Notes: generated by a model from the letters alone, not told the origin. Counted from the stretch's first letter, positions 42,766 to 52,360 are shown. The stretch is 64,000 nucleotides of DNA from Kitasatospora sp. NBC_01266 (GCF_036242395.1 NZ_CP108458.1:4898001-4962000), one strand, 5' to 3'. Program-made: numbers and translations.

Positions 42766-44250
42766 TCAGGTCCCCGCCAGCCACCCCGCGAGCTTTCCGC
42801 CCTTGTCCACCGCGCGCAGCCGCCGCTCGGTCGCCTCCTCGGCCGCGGTGGTGGTGACCACCAGCAGCTCGTCCTTCTCCCGCAGCACCGTGGTGCGGTC
42901 CGGCACGAAGCTGCTGCCCTCGCGCACCACCAGCGTCACGGCCGCCCCGGCGGGCAGCCGCAGCTCGCTGACCTCGACCCCGGAGATCCGCGAGCCGGGT
43001 GCCAGCGAGATCGAGAGCAGGTGGCCGTGCAGGTGCTCCAGCGGCGCCGACTCGATGCCGAGGTCCTGGCCGATCGCGCCCTCGGAGATCCGCAGCCGCT
43101 TGGCCAGCCAGGGCAGCGTGGGGCCCTGCACCAGGGTGAAGACGACCACCAGGATGAAGACCATGTTGAAGACGTCCTGGGCCCGCGGCACCTCGGCCAC
43201 CAGTGGGATGGTGGCCAGCACGATCGGCACCGCCCCGCGCAGCCCGGCCCAGCTGAGCAGCGCCTGCTCCTGCCAGGGCAGCCGGAACGGGGTGAGGGTC
43301 AGCAGCACCGAGAGCGGCCGGGCGATCAGCACCAGGACCAGTCCGATCACCAGCGCCGGGACCACCGCCGAGCCCATCGTGGCGGGCGTGCAGAGCAGGC
43401 CGAGCAGCACGAACATGCCGATCTGCCCGATCCAGGCCAGCCCGTCCGCGAAGCCGCGCACCGCCGGGCCGTGCGGCAGCTTGGCGTTGCCGAGCAGCAC
43501 GGCGCTGACGTAGACGGCCAGGAAGCCGGAGCCGTGCAGCAGCGCGCCGCCCGCGTAGGCGAGCGAGGTCAGCGCCAGCACCGCGATCGGGTACAGGCCG
43601 CTGGACGGCAGCGCGACGTGCCGCAGGCCGAGCGAGCCGAGCTTGCCGACCGCCAGGCCCACCGCGGCCCCGATCGCCAGCTCCGCGAGGATCGTGCCGA
43701 CCAGCACGTACCAGGCGTCGAACGGCCCGGTGGTGGCGAAGGCGACCACCAGGATCACCACCGGCGCGTCGTTGAACCCGGACTCCGCCTCCAGCAGGCC
43801 GCTCAGCCGGGACGGCAGCGGCACGGTGCGCAGCACCGAGAAGACCGCGGCCGCGTCGGTGGAGGAGACGATCGCGCCCAGCAGCAGCGACATCCGCCAG
43901 TCCAGGCCGACCAGCCAGTGCGCGCCGGCCGCGGTGGCGAAGACGCTGATCCCCACGCCGACGGTGGCCAGCACGGTGGCGGCCGGCAGCACCGGTTTGA
44001 TCTCGCGCCAACTGGTCTTCAGGCCGCCCTCGGCCAGGATCACCACCAGGGCCGCGTAGCCGAGCACCTGGGTCAGCTCCGCGTTGTTGAAGGTGACGCC
44101 CAGTCCGTTCTGGCCGATCACCACCCCGATGCCGAGGTAGAGCAGCAGGCTGGGCAGTCCGGAGCGGGTGGACAGGCGCACCGCCACCACGGCGACCAGC
44201 AGGACGACGGAGGATTCGAGCAGGAGCTTGTTCAGGTGGTCAACGGTCAC
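42766..44250 (-). CDS. K+/H+ antiporter, CPA family, with RCK_C domain
   Basis: A 494-residue cation/proton antiporter with about 12 membrane segments and a C-terminal TrkA_C (RCK_C) domain (from about 405: GHLLSISLAPGSRISGVEVS, then EKDELLVVTTT). The ion site is in LEAESGFNDAPVVILVV near 153, the CPA-type Glu/Asn-Asp pair. It resembles NhaP2/CvrA-like potassium exporters used in pH and osmotic control. GTG 44250 (TVDHLNKLLLE) is chosen; GAGGTG lies about 10 bases upstream. Divergent from the acylase gene. Confidence 0.9.
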   Translation of the reverse strand: MTVDHLNKLLLESSVVLLVAVVAVRLSTRSGLPSLLLYLGIGVVIGQNGLGVTFNNAELTQVLGYAALVVILAEGGLKTSWREIKPVLPAATVLATVGVGISVFATAAGAHWLVGLDWRMSLLLGAIVSSTDAAAVFSVLRTVPLPSRLSGLLEAESGFNDAPVVILVVAFATTGPFDAWYVLVGTILAELAIGAAVGLAVGKLGSLGLRHVALPSSGLYPIAVLALTSLAYAGGALLHGSGFLAVYVSAVLLGNAKLPHGPAVRGFADGLAWIGQIGMFVLLGLLCTPATMGSAVVPALVIGLVLVLIARPLSVLLTLTPFRLPWQEQALLSWAGLRGAVPIVLATIPLVAEVPRAQDVFNMVFILVVVFTLVQGPTLPWLAKRLRISEGAIGQDLGIESAPLEHLHGHLLSISLAPGSRISGVEVSELRLPAGAAVTLVVREGSSFVPDRTTVLREKDELLVVTTTAAEEATERRLRAVDKGGKLAGWLAGT

Positions 44251-44602
44251 GCAGGGGCACCTCGGGGTCGGGGACGGCCTTCGAAGGTCGGCCGGCGGCG
44301 CGGGAGGGGTCACTGTGGTGGCACGAATGGCCCCGAAACGCCTGGTCAGCGGCCCGGAGCGGAGTGGCGGACGACCATCCGCGGGTGATCACCGGATGAA
44401 TCGTTAACCAGTCTAACATTTTACCTGATCTTTGACCTGGCCGGGTGAGCCGTCCCCCTCACGCGGGCCCGGTAGGGTCCCTCTGGTTCCACCGTGGGTG
44501 TCCCCCGTGCGCTCGCGCCACCTGAGTCGTCCTAATGTGGTGAGCGGTCACGGCCCGACCCGCTCCTGTGACGTTGCCCCGCTCCCAGCCGCTAGGACCC
44601 AG
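44251..44602. other. Divergent promoter region, antiporter and acylase genes
   Basis: About 350 bp. An AT-rich patch at 44398-44437 stands out in this GC-rich window and probably holds promoter elements for one or both genes (TAAAAT on the minus strand, TTGACC at 44432 on the plus strand). No gene is seen. Confidence 0.45.
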
Positions 44603-47338
44603 ATGCCCCGCTCGTCCCGCGCGAAGAAGTTCCGGCGCGCCCGTCTGATCGTGCTTCTGCTCGTCGTGCTCCTGGTGGCCGGCACCGGCGCCGGCGGATG
44701 GTACGCGGTGCACACCGTGCAAGCCTCGCTCCCGCAGCTCAGCGGCACGATCAAGGTCCCGGGCCTGGGGTCCTCGGTGGACGTCGAACGCGACGCCAAC
44801 GGGATCCCGCAGGTCTACGCCGACACGCCCGCCGACCTGTTCAAGGCGCAGGGCTACGTCCAGGCGCAGGACCGGTTCTGGGAGATGGACGTCCGGCGGC
44901 ACATCACCGCGGGTCGGCTCTCCGAGATGTTCGGCGCCTCCGAGGTGAACGCCGACGCCTTCGTGCGCACCATGGGCTGGCGCGACGTGGCCCAGCAGGA
45001 GTACGACACCCAGCTCAGCCCGCAGACCAAGCAGTACCTGCAGGCCTACTCGGACGGTGTCAACGCCTGGCTGAGCCAGCACCCCGGCGGTGCCAGCGCC
45101 TCGCTGGAGTACACCCTGCTCGGCACCGTGCACAGCGGCTACAAGCCGGAGCCGTGGACCCCGGTCGACTCGGTCTCCTGGCTCAAGGCGATCGCCTGGA
45201 ACCTCTCGGGCAACGTCCAGCAGGAGATCGACCGCTCGCTGCTGAGCCAGACCTTCACCCCGGACCAGATCGCCCAGCTCTACCCGCAGTACCCCTACGG
45301 CCGCAACGGCACCATCGTGCCGACCGGCACCGTCGACTCCGGCGGCAACTACCAGTCGCCGCCCGGCTCGACCGTCCAGAACGGCACCCAGCAGAGCGCC
45401 GCCATCACCCAGGGCCTGCTGCAGAACGTCTCGGACCAGATGGGTTCGATGCCGCAGCTGCTCGGCCCGCAGGGCGCGGGCATCGGCTCCAACTCCTGGG
45501 TGGTCGCGGGCAGCAACACCACCACCGGCAAGCCGCTGATGGCCAACGACCCGCACCTGGGCCCCAGCATGCCCAGCGACTGGTACCAGATGGGCCTGCA
45601 CTGCCGGACCGTCAGCACCAGTTGCCCGTTCGACGTGACCGGGTTCACCTACGCCGGGATGCCCGGGGTGATGATCGGCCACAACCAGAACATCTCCTGG
45701 GGCATGACCAACATGGGCGCCGACGTGGCCGACCTGTACCTGGAGAAGGTCACCGGGCCGAACACCTACCTGGTCAACGGGCAGGACCAGCAGTTCGCCA
45801 CCCGCCAGGAGACCATCAAGGTGGCCGGCGGCCCGGACCGGGTGATCACCGTGCGGACCACCAACAACGGTCCGCTGATCTCCGACCAGAGCAGCGAGCA
45901 GCAGCAGGTCGGCACCTACGCGCCGGTCGGCAACGCCGCGCCCGACCGCGGCACCACCGGCTACGGCGTGGCGCTGAAGTGGACCGGGCTCGACGACGAC
46001 CACCAGAGCGGCCGGACCATGGACGCCATCTTCGGGTTCGACCAGGCGACCAACTGGACCGACTTCCGCGCCGCCGCCGCCAACTTCGCGGTCCCCGCGC
46101 AGAACCTGATCTACGCCGACACCCAGGGCAACATCGGCTACCAGGCCCCGGGCGTGATCCCGATCCGCGGCAAGGGCGACGGCAGCTACCCGGCCCCCGG
46201 CTGGGACTCCAGCTACAACTGGCAGGGCACCATCCCGTTCAAGTCCCTGCCGTACGAGGAGAACCCCACCGCCGGCTACATCGTCACCGCCAACCAGCCG
46301 GTGGTCGACCAGTCCTACAAGTACTCGATCACCACGGACTGGGACTACGGCACCCGGGCCAAGGAGATCACCGACCAGATCAACGCCAAGCTGGCCAACG
46401 GCGGCAAGATCTCGCCGGACGACATGCAGTCGATGCAGCTGGACAACACCAGCGTGATGGCCCAGACCCTGGTCCCGATGCTGCTCAAGGAGCAGATCAG
46501 CGACCCGTACGTGCGCCAGGCCCAGGACCTGCTCAAGGACTGGAACTACGACCAGGACGCCGACTCGGCCGCCGCCGCCTACTACAACGGGGTCTGGCGC
46601 CAGCTGCTGATCCTGGCCTTCGGTCAGAAGTTCCCGGCCGCCCTGCGCGCGCAGGGCGACTGCCTGCTGGTCCAGCAGAAGGTGGACCCCAACCAGCCGG
46701 CCGGCACGGTGGGCGGCGAGACCAAGGTGGTCACCCAGTGCGGCACCCGCAGCCCCAACCAGGCGCAGCCGGACGGCGGTGACCGCTGGACCGAGGTGGT
46801 CCGCCAGCAGCTGGCCAACCCGAACAGCCCGTGGTGGAGCTACATCGACTCCAATCACCAGCAGCAGCACGGCCTGGACAACATCCTCAAGGAGGCGATG
46901 AAGGACGCCCGCCAGGACCTCACCGCCCACCTCGGCAAGGACATCTCCACCTGGAGCTGGGGCCGGCTGCACCAGCTGAACCTGAAGAACCAGACGCTCG
47001 GCATCAACAACGACGGCTTCTTCTCCGGCGTGATGCACCGGCTGCTCAACCGCGGCCCGGTCAACCTCGGCGGCGGCTCGGCGGCGGTCGACGCCGCGGG
47101 CTGGACGGCGGCGGCGGGCTACGACGTGGACTGGATCCCGTCGATGCGCATGGTGGTCGACCTGAGCGACTTCGACGCCTCGCGGTGGATCAACGTGGGC
47201 GGCGAGTCGGGGCACGCGTTCAGCCCCAACTACGACGACCAGACCTCGCTCTGGTCCCAGGGCAAGCTGCTGACCTGGGCCTACACCAGCAGCGCGGTGC
47301 AGGCAGCGACCAAGAACAAGCTCACGCTGACGCCGTGA
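44603..47338 (+). CDS. Penicillin acylase family (Ntn hydrolase), membrane-anchored
   Basis: A 911-residue N-terminal-nucleophile hydrolase. It starts with a basic, hydrophobic anchor (FRRARLIVLLLVVLLVAGTG). The precursor should cut itself before Ser296 in GIGSNSWVVAGS, which becomes the beta-chain nucleophile; the alpha-chain has QGYVQAQDRFWEMDVRRHIT. The Asn/Arg residues of the oxyanion site are in the NQNISWGMTNMGADVADLYL block. Such enzymes deacylate beta-lactams, acyl-homoserine lactones or lipopeptides; the real substrate is unknown. ATG 44603 follows AGGA. Its stop overlaps the 3' end of the next gene (convergent) by 17 bp. Confidence 0.9.
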   Translation: MPRSSRAKKFRRARLIVLLLVVLLVAGTGAGGWYAVHTVQASLPQLSGTIKVPGLGSSVDVERDANGIPQVYADTPADLFKAQGYVQAQDRFWEMDVRRHITAGRLSEMFGASEVNADAFVRTMGWRDVAQQEYDTQLSPQTKQYLQAYSDGVNAWLSQHPGGASASLEYTLLGTVHSGYKPEPWTPVDSVSWLKAIAWNLSGNVQQEIDRSLLSQTFTPDQIAQLYPQYPYGRNGTIVPTGTVDSGGNYQSPPGSTVQNGTQQSAAITQGLLQNVSDQMGSMPQLLGPQGAGIGSNSWVVAGSNTTTGKPLMANDPHLGPSMPSDWYQMGLHCRTVSTSCPFDVTGFTYAGMPGVMIGHNQNISWGMTNMGADVADLYLEKVTGPNTYLVNGQDQQFATRQETIKVAGGPDRVITVRTTNNGPLISDQSSEQQQVGTYAPVGNAAPDRGTTGYGVALKWTGLDDDHQSGRTMDAIFGFDQATNWTDFRAAAANFAVPAQNLIYADTQGNIGYQAPGVIPIRGKGDGSYPAPGWDSSYNWQGTIPFKSLPYEENPTAGYIVTANQPVVDQSYKYSITTDWDYGTRAKEITDQINAKLANGGKISPDDMQSMQLDNTSVMAQTLVPMLLKEQISDPYVRQAQDLLKDWNYDQDADSAAAAYYNGVWRQLLILAFGQKFPAALRAQGDCLLVQQKVDPNQPAGTVGGETKVVTQCGTRSPNQAQPDGGDRWTEVVRQQLANPNSPWWSYIDSNHQQQHGLDNILKEAMKDARQDLTAHLGKDISTWSWGRLHQLNLKNQTLGINNDGFFSGVMHRLLNRGPVNLGGGSAAVDAAGWTAAAGYDVDWIPSMRMVVDLSDFDASRWINVGGESGHAFSPNYDDQTSLWSQGKLLTWAYTSSAVQAATKNKLTLTP

Positions 47339-47933
47339 CCCCGGGCCCAAAGCGGTGCACGCCGGCCGGGGTGACGGCGGCGTGCACCGGCCGGTCGTGC
47401 GGCTCGGCGGGCACCAGGGCGAGCAGTTCCGACTCGTAGAGCAGGGTGGCCAGCAACGGCTCGGCGCCGAGCCGGGCCAGCCGGGCCAGCACCCGGTCGT
47501 AGGAGCCGCCGCCGCGCCCCAGCCGCAGTCCCCGCCGGTCCACCGCCAGGCCGGGCAGCAGCACCAGCCCGGCCGTGGCGACCGCCGCCGGGCCGAGCCC
47601 GGGCGCGGTCGGCTCCAGCAGGCCCCGGCCGGCCGGGGCGAGTCGCTCGCGGCCCTGGTAGGGCGCCCAGTCGAGGTCGTTGTCGGGCAGCAGTACCGGC
47701 AGCAGCACCGGCACCCCGCGCTCGTGCAGCAGCTCCAGCAGCGGCCCGGTGCCCGGTTCGGCGCCCACCGAGACGTAGGCGGCCACCGCGGCACCCGGCG
47801 GCAGCAGCGGCAGGGCGCGTTCGGCCAGCGCGAGCGCGGCGGCCGCCCGCCGTTCGGGGGACAGCGCGCGGCGTTCGGCCAACAGGTGTGACCTCAGGGC
47901 GGCCTTGTCGTTGTACAAGGGATCGTCGGTCAT
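47322..47933 (-). CDS. 5-formyltetrahydrofolate cyclo-ligase
   Basis: A 203-residue enzyme that uses ATP to turn 5-formyl-THF into 5,10-methenyl-THF. Signatures are KAALRSHLLAERRALSPERR at the start, a glycine-rich loop LRLGRGGGSYDRVLARL near residue 140, and the LLYESELLALVPAEPHDRPV segment. ATG 47933 has GAGGAG upstream. In Streptomyces it is a usual neighbour of galU. The gene's 3' end overlaps the convergent acylase gene by 17 bp. Confidence 0.92.
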   Translation of the reverse strand: MTDDPLYNDKAALRSHLLAERRALSPERRAAAALALAERALPLLPPGAAVAAYVSVGAEPGTGPLLELLHERGVPVLLPVLLPDNDLDWAPYQGRERLAPAGRGLLEPTAPGLGPAAVATAGLVLLPGLAVDRRGLRLGRGGGSYDRVLARLARLGAEPLLATLLYESELLALVPAEPHDRPVHAAVTPAGVHRFGPGVTASA

Positions 47934-47997
47934 GGCCGCTCCTCGGTAGGCGGGTGGTCCGCCGATCCTCTCGCACCCGTCCCCGGCAGGGAGTCCG

Positions 47998-48849
47998 ATG
48001 CCCACTGAGCTCCTGACGCAGGCGGCTGCCGTGCTCAGCGCACCGCTGGCCGGGCTCGGCGCGCTGCTCGCCGTGCGACTGCGCCGCGCGGCCCGCGCGG
48101 GTGCCGCCCGGGAGGGCCGGCTGCGCGGCCAACTCGCCGAGCTGGAGCAGCGCTGCGCCGAGCTGGCGGACAGCGCGGCCCGTGATCCGCTGACCGGCGT
48201 GGCCAACCTCGACGGGCTCAGACGCATCCTGGAGCGCGAGGTGGCGCACTGCCGCCACCGGCCGCCGGCCCAGCCGCAGCGCGCACTGGCCGTGGTGCTG
48301 CTGGAGGTCGAGGGCTTCGAGCAGGTCACCGCCGAGCACGGGCGCGGCCGGGCGCAGGCGAGCCTGCGCGACCTGGCCCAGCGGCTCGGCCTGGAGGTGC
48401 GCCGTACCGACACCCTGGGCCGGTACGGCGGTACCGAGTTCCTGGTGGTGCTGCCCGACACCGACCGGGCCGGCGCGGTCACGGTCGCCGAGCGGCTCTG
48501 CTGGACCGTGCGCCGGCACCGGCTGCTCGACTGGTCGGGTGCCCCCTGGTCCGCCGACCCGGCGCCGGGCGGTGGCAACGGCCTGCGCGCCACCGCCGGC
48601 ATCGCGGTGCTGCCCGCCGACGGCACCCATCCGGTACCGCTGCTGCGCGCCGCCGACCGCGCGCTGGCCGCCGCGAAGCGCGCGGAGCGGCCGGAGCAGC
48701 CGGAGCGTCCGGAGCGGGCTCAGGCCCGGCCGAGGGGCGCGGAAAGGCACGGTAATCTGGCGCCCTGTGCCGGTTCGGGCCCGATGGCCCGCGCCGGTGC
48801 CACCCGTACTGTCGCTGCCGTGACCGGAGCCGACGAGGTCCACGCGTAG
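47998..48849 (+). CDS. Diguanylate-cyclase-like protein with GGTEF site
   Basis: 283 residues. One hydrophobic segment near the start (AAAVLSAPLAGLGALLAVRL) is followed by a coiled coil (REGRLRGQLAELEQRCAELA) and a GGDEF domain (DPLTGVANLDGLRRILEREV on). The signature is GRYGGTEFLVV, so the third residue of GGDEF is Thr146 instead of the metal/phosphate-binding Asp or Glu. It may be inactive and work as a receptor. The tail after about 225 is Arg/Pro-rich and disordered. ATG 47998 follows GGGAG. It stands just upstream of galU. Confidence 0.85.
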   Translation: MPTELLTQAAAVLSAPLAGLGALLAVRLRRAARAGAAREGRLRGQLAELEQRCAELADSAARDPLTGVANLDGLRRILEREVAHCRHRPPAQPQRALAVVLLEVEGFEQVTAEHGRGRAQASLRDLAQRLGLEVRRTDTLGRYGGTEFLVVLPDTDRAGAVTVAERLCWTVRRHRLLDWSGAPWSADPAPGGGNGLRATAGIAVLPADGTHPVPLLRAADRALAAAKRAERPEQPERPERAQARPRGAERHGNLAPCAGSGPMARAGATRTVAAVTGADEVHA

Positions 48850-48899
48850 CAACCTCGCCACTGGTCAGGGTGGTCATCCTGCCTGAGTAAGGTCAACGC

Positions 48900-49820
48900 A
48901 TGACGACGACGAATCCCCGCCTGCCCGTCACCAAGGCCGTCGTGCCTGCCGCTGGTCTGGGAACCCGCTTTCTGCCGGCTACCAAGGCCACGCCCAAGGA
49001 GATGCTGCCGGTCGTCGACAAGCCGGCGATCCAGTACGTGGTGGAGGAGGCGGCTGCCGCCGGCCTCTCCGACATACTGATGGTCACCGGCCGCAACAAG
49101 CGTGCCCTCGAGGACCACTTCGACCGGGCCTACGAGCTCGAGGAGCTGCTCGCCCGCAAGGGCGACGAGGACAAGCTGCGCCGGGTCCGCGAGTCCGTCT
49201 CGCTGGCCAACATGCACTACGTGCGCCAGGGCGACCCCAAGGGCCTGGGCCACGCGGTGCTGGTCGCCGAGCAGCACGTGGCGGGCCAGCCGTTCGCGGT
49301 CCTGCTCGGTGACGACCTGATCGACCCGCGCGACCCGCTGCTCTCCCGCATGATCGAGGTCCAGCAGGAGCTGGGCGGCTCGGTGGTGGCGCTGATGGAG
49401 GTCGACCCGGCGCAGATCCACCTCTACGGTTGCGCGGCGGTGCAGGCGAACGGCTTCGGCTCGGACGTCTTCCACGTCACCGACCTGGTCGAGAAGCCGG
49501 AGCCGGCCGACGCGCCGTCCAACTACGCGGTGATCGGCCGCTACGTGCTCGACCCGGCGGTCTTCGAGGTGCTGAAGAAGACCGAGCCGGGCCGCGGCGG
49601 CGAGATCCAGCTGACCGACGCGCTGCGCACGCTGGCCTCGTTGAGCCTGGAGGAGGGCGGCCAGGTGCACGGCGTGCTCTTCGACGGCCGCCGCTACGAC
49701 ACCGGCGACCGCGCGGACTACCTGCGCTCGATCGTCCGGCTGGCCAGCGAGCGCGCGGACCTCGGCCCGGAGTTCCGCGGCTGGCTGCGGGAGTTCGTGA
49801 GCAGCGAGATGCAGGACTGA
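48900..49820 (+). CDS. galU: UTP-glucose-1-phosphate uridylyltransferase
   Basis: A 306-residue nucleotidyltransferase making UDP-glucose for glycans and glycolipids. The start VTKAVVPAAGLGTRFLPATK with KEMLPVVDKPAIQYVVEEA is the full GalU signature, and LLGDDLID with YEVDPAQ-like EVDPAQIHLYG and VEKPEP follow. No unusual residues. It opens the conserved galU-moeA/glp-moaC-mogA-rimJ-sepX block; a hairpin separates it from the moeA gene. Confidence 0.96.
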   Translation: MTTTNPRLPVTKAVVPAAGLGTRFLPATKATPKEMLPVVDKPAIQYVVEEAAAAGLSDILMVTGRNKRALEDHFDRAYELEELLARKGDEDKLRRVRESVSLANMHYVRQGDPKGLGHAVLVAEQHVAGQPFAVLLGDDLIDPRDPLLSRMIEVQQELGGSVVALMEVDPAQIHLYGCAAVQANGFGSDVFHVTDLVEKPEPADAPSNYAVIGRYVLDPAVFEVLKKTEPGRGGEIQLTDALRTLASLSLEEGGQVHGVLFDGRRYDTGDRADYLRSIVRLASERADLGPEFRGWLREFVSSEMQD

Positions 49821-49842
49821 GCAACAGCCGCAGAGTTGATCA

Positions 49843-49870
49843 GGCGCCGCGGCTGACGAGCCGCGGCGCC
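49843..49870 (+). terminator. Hairpin between galU and moeA/glp
   Basis: A perfect 11-bp stem (49843-49853 with 49860-49870), loop TGACGA, ending at the GAGGAG ribosome site of the next gene. It may reduce read-through or mask the site. Confidence 0.6.
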
Positions 49871-49894
49871 GAGGAGCGAGAGGCGACGGTGGCG

Positions 49895-51214
49895 ATGGCC
49901 GAAGAGCATGGCAGCACTGCGGACGCGTGTGGGGCCCAGGCTCCCGGGCACCGCCACTGGACCGTCGAGGAGCACCTCGCCGACGTGCTCGCGGGCGTCG
50001 TCCCGCTGCCGCCGATCGAACTGCAACTGCTCGACGCCCAGGGCTGCCGGCTGGCCGAGGACGTGGTCGCGACCGGCGACCTGCCGCCCTTCGACAACAG
50101 CTCGATGGACGGCTACGCGGTGCGCACCGCCGACACCATCGGCGCCACCACCCGCTACCCGTCCGTGCTCGGCGTGGTCGGCGAGGTCGCGGCGGGCGCG
50201 GCCGAGCTGCCCAAGGTCGGCCCCGGGCAGGCGGCCCGGATCATGACCGGCGCGCCGCTGCCGCCCGGCGCCCAGGCCGTCGCCCCGGTCGAGTGGACCG
50301 ACGGCGGCAGCGGGAGCGGACAGGCCGCCGACCGGATGGCGGCGCCGGTGGCCGGCGAAGAGGTCCGGGTCTTCCAGGACGTCGCCGAAGGCGCGCACAT
50401 CCGCCGCCGGGGCAGTGACATCCAGGCCGGTGAGACGGTGCTGACCGCCGGCACCCGGCTCGGTCCGACCCAGCTCGGGCTGCTGGCCGCGATCGGCCGG
50501 GGCACGGTGCGGGTCCACCCACGCCCACGGGTGGTGGTGCTCTCCACCGGCAGTGAGCTGGTGCAGCCCGGCGAGCCGGTGGGTCCCGGGCAGATCTCCG
50601 ACTCCAACAGCTTCACCCTGACCGCCGCCGCCCAGCAGGCCGGTGCGATCGCCTACCGGGTCGGCGGGGTGCCGGACGACGCGGCCGTGCTGCGCGGCGT
50701 GCTGGAGGACCAGCTGGGCCGGGCCGACCTGATCGTCACCAGCGGCGGGGTCAGCGTCGGCGCCTACGACGTGGTCAAGGAAGTCTTCGCCGACTACGCG
50801 GGGATGGACTTCCGCAAGCTGCGGATGCAGCCGGGCAAGCCGCAGGGCTTCGGCCGGATCGGCGACGGCGACGCGGGCGTCCCGCTGCTGGCGCTGCCGG
50901 GCAATCCGGTGAGCGCGTACATCTCCTTCGAGCTCTTCGTCCGGCCGGTGATCCGCACCATGCTGGGCGCCCCGGACATCCACCGCCCGGTGACCCGGGC
51001 CCGGTGCACCGGTGCCGTGCGCTCGCCGGCCGGGCGCCGGCAGTTCCTGCGCGGCTGGTACGACGGCGGCGAGGGCACCGTGACGCCGGTCGGCGGCTCG
51101 GACTCGCACCTGGTCGGGGCGCTGGCCCGGGCGAACTGCCTGATCGTGGTCGACGAGGACGCGGTGGCGGTGGCGGCCGGCGAGCGGGTCGAGGTCGTCC
51201 TGCTGCCGGACTGA
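49895..51214 (+). CDS. glp: Molybdopterin molybdenumtransferase MoeA / gephyrin-like Glp
   Basis: A 439-residue MoeA-fold protein. It has FDNSSMDGYAVRTADT, GQAARIMTGAPLPPGAQAVA, the domain III loop VTSGGVSVGAYDVVKEVFA with its TSGGVS motif, and LPGNPVSAYISFELF. MoeA inserts molybdate into molybdopterin, but in Corynebacterium the copy with a SepX/GlpR-type partner is Glp, a division protein that binds SepF. The gene here sits four genes before sepX, so a division role is likely, perhaps besides cofactor synthesis. ATG 49895 or GTG 49889 are both possible. A terminator-like hairpin follows. Confidence 0.9.
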   Translation: MAEEHGSTADACGAQAPGHRHWTVEEHLADVLAGVVPLPPIELQLLDAQGCRLAEDVVATGDLPPFDNSSMDGYAVRTADTIGATTRYPSVLGVVGEVAAGAAELPKVGPGQAARIMTGAPLPPGAQAVAPVEWTDGGSGSGQAADRMAAPVAGEEVRVFQDVAEGAHIRRRGSDIQAGETVLTAGTRLGPTQLGLLAAIGRGTVRVHPRPRVVVLSTGSELVQPGEPVGPGQISDSNSFTLTAAAQQAGAIAYRVGGVPDDAAVLRGVLEDQLGRADLIVTSGGVSVGAYDVVKEVFADYAGMDFRKLRMQPGKPQGFGRIGDGDAGVPLLALPGNPVSAYISFELFVRPVIRTMLGAPDIHRPVTRARCTGAVRSPAGRRQFLRGWYDGGEGTVTPVGGSDSHLVGALARANCLIVVDEDAVAVAAGERVEVVLLPD

Positions 51215-51234
51215 GCGGCGCCGTCGAACGGTGT

Positions 51235-51280
51235 GCGGGACGGCGCTGCTGGGCCCTTCGGCCTAGCGCCACCGTCCCGC
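51235..51280 (+). terminator. Hairpin between moeA/glp and moaC
   Basis: GCGGGACG and GCGCT pair with AGCGC and CGTCCCGC around a second small stem (51235-51280), with a 2-base bulge. Confidence 0.7.
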
Positions 51281-51359
51281 TGACGGACCGACGGCGATCC
51301 GGCGCGGGCGGAGCGGTACGGTAGCGCGGTATTCACCCCGTTCTGCTGGAGTAACTGAC

Positions 51360-51854
51360 GTGACCACACCACCCGGCGACCGCCTGACCCACGTGGACGA
51401 GACGGGCGCCGCCCGCATGGTCGACGTCTCCGAGAAGGCCAGCACGGTGCGCACCGCGGTCGCGGCCGGCCGGGTCAGGGTCGCCCCGCGGGTGATCGAG
51501 CTGCTGCGCGGCGAGGGCGTGCCCAAGGGGGACGCGCTGGCCGTCGCCCGGATCGCCGGGATCATGGGCGCCAAGAAGACCCCCGAGCTGATCCCGCTCT
51601 GCCACCCGATCGCGATCTCCGGGGTCACCCTCGACCTCGAAGTGACCGACGAGGCCGTCGAGATCACCGCCACCGTGCGCACCGCTGACCGCACCGGCGT
51701 CGAGATGGAGGCGCTCACCGCGGTGGCGGTGGCCGGGCTGACCGTGATCGACATGGTCAAGGCGGTCGACAAGGCCGCCGCGATCGAGGACGTCCGGGTG
51801 CTCACCAAGACCGGCGGCAAGAGCGGCGACTGGGTGCGGGGTGAGGCCTCGTGA
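51360..51854 (+). CDS. moaC: Cyclic pyranopterin monophosphate synthase MoaC
   Basis: A 164-residue enzyme of the second half-reaction that makes cyclic pyranopterin monophosphate from the MoaA product. Signatures are MVDVSEKASTVRTAVA, AGIMGAKKTPELIPLCHP, and VEMEALTAVAVAGLTVIDMV with AVDKAA at the end. GTG 51360 follows CTGGAG. Its TGA overlaps the mogA GTG by 4 bases (GTGA), so the two are coupled. Confidence 0.96.
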   Translation: MTTPPGDRLTHVDETGAARMVDVSEKASTVRTAVAAGRVRVAPRVIELLRGEGVPKGDALAVARIAGIMGAKKTPELIPLCHPIAISGVTLDLEVTDEAVEITATVRTADRTGVEMEALTAVAVAGLTVIDMVKAVDKAAAIEDVRVLTKTGGKSGDWVRGEAS

Positions 51855-52360
51855 GGGCGCTCGCGGTCACCGTCTCCAACCGTGCCTCGGCGGGGGTGTA
51901 TCCGGACCGGGGCGGCCCGCTGCTGGTCGAGGGCCTGCGCGCGATGGGCTTCACGGTCGACGGCCCGCGGCTGGTGCCGGACGGCGAGCCGGTGGAGAGC
52001 GCGCTGCGCGAGGCGGTGGCGGCCGGCTACGACGTGGTGCTGACCACCGGCGGCACCGGCATCTCGCCGATGGACCTGACCCCCGAGATGACCGCCCGGG
52101 TGATCGACCGCCAGATTCCCGGCATCGCCGAGGCGATCCGCGCCCACGGGCGCGAGAAGGTCCCCACCTCGGCGCTTTCCCGGGGCCTGGCCGGCCTGGC
52201 CGGCCTGGCCGGGCGCACCCTGATCGTCAACCTGCCGGGCTCCACGGGCGGCGTGCGGGACGGTCTCGCGGTGCTGGAGCCGCTGCTCGCGCACGCCGTC
52301 GACCAGCTCGCGGGCGGTGACCACCCGCGGCCGGCGCAGCAGCCGGGGGGAGCGAGCTGA
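51851..52360 (+). CDS. mogA: MogA/MoaB family molybdopterin adenylyltransferase
   Basis: A 169-residue protein that adenylates molybdopterin before metal insertion. The motif VVLTTGGTGISPMDLTPEM and LIVNLPGSTGGVRDGL are diagnostic. A three-fold GLA repeat (LAGLAGLAG), coded by a 9-bp repeat, lies near residue 113. GTG 51851 overlaps moaC. Next gene may start at the CTGA of its own stop codon. Confidence 0.93.
   Translation: MRALAVTVSNRASAGVYPDRGGPLLVEGLRAMGFTVDGPRLVPDGEPVESALREAVAAGYDVVLTTGGTGISPMDLTPEMTARVIDRQIPGIAEAIRAHGREKVPTSALSRGLAGLAGLAGRTLIVNLPGSTGGVRDGLAVLEPLLAHAVDQLAGGDHPRPAQQPGGAS

Noticed and set aside
44459..47794. Long minus-strand frame opposite the acylase gene
   Set aside because: Shadow frame; the acylase has a signal anchor and intact catalytic motif.
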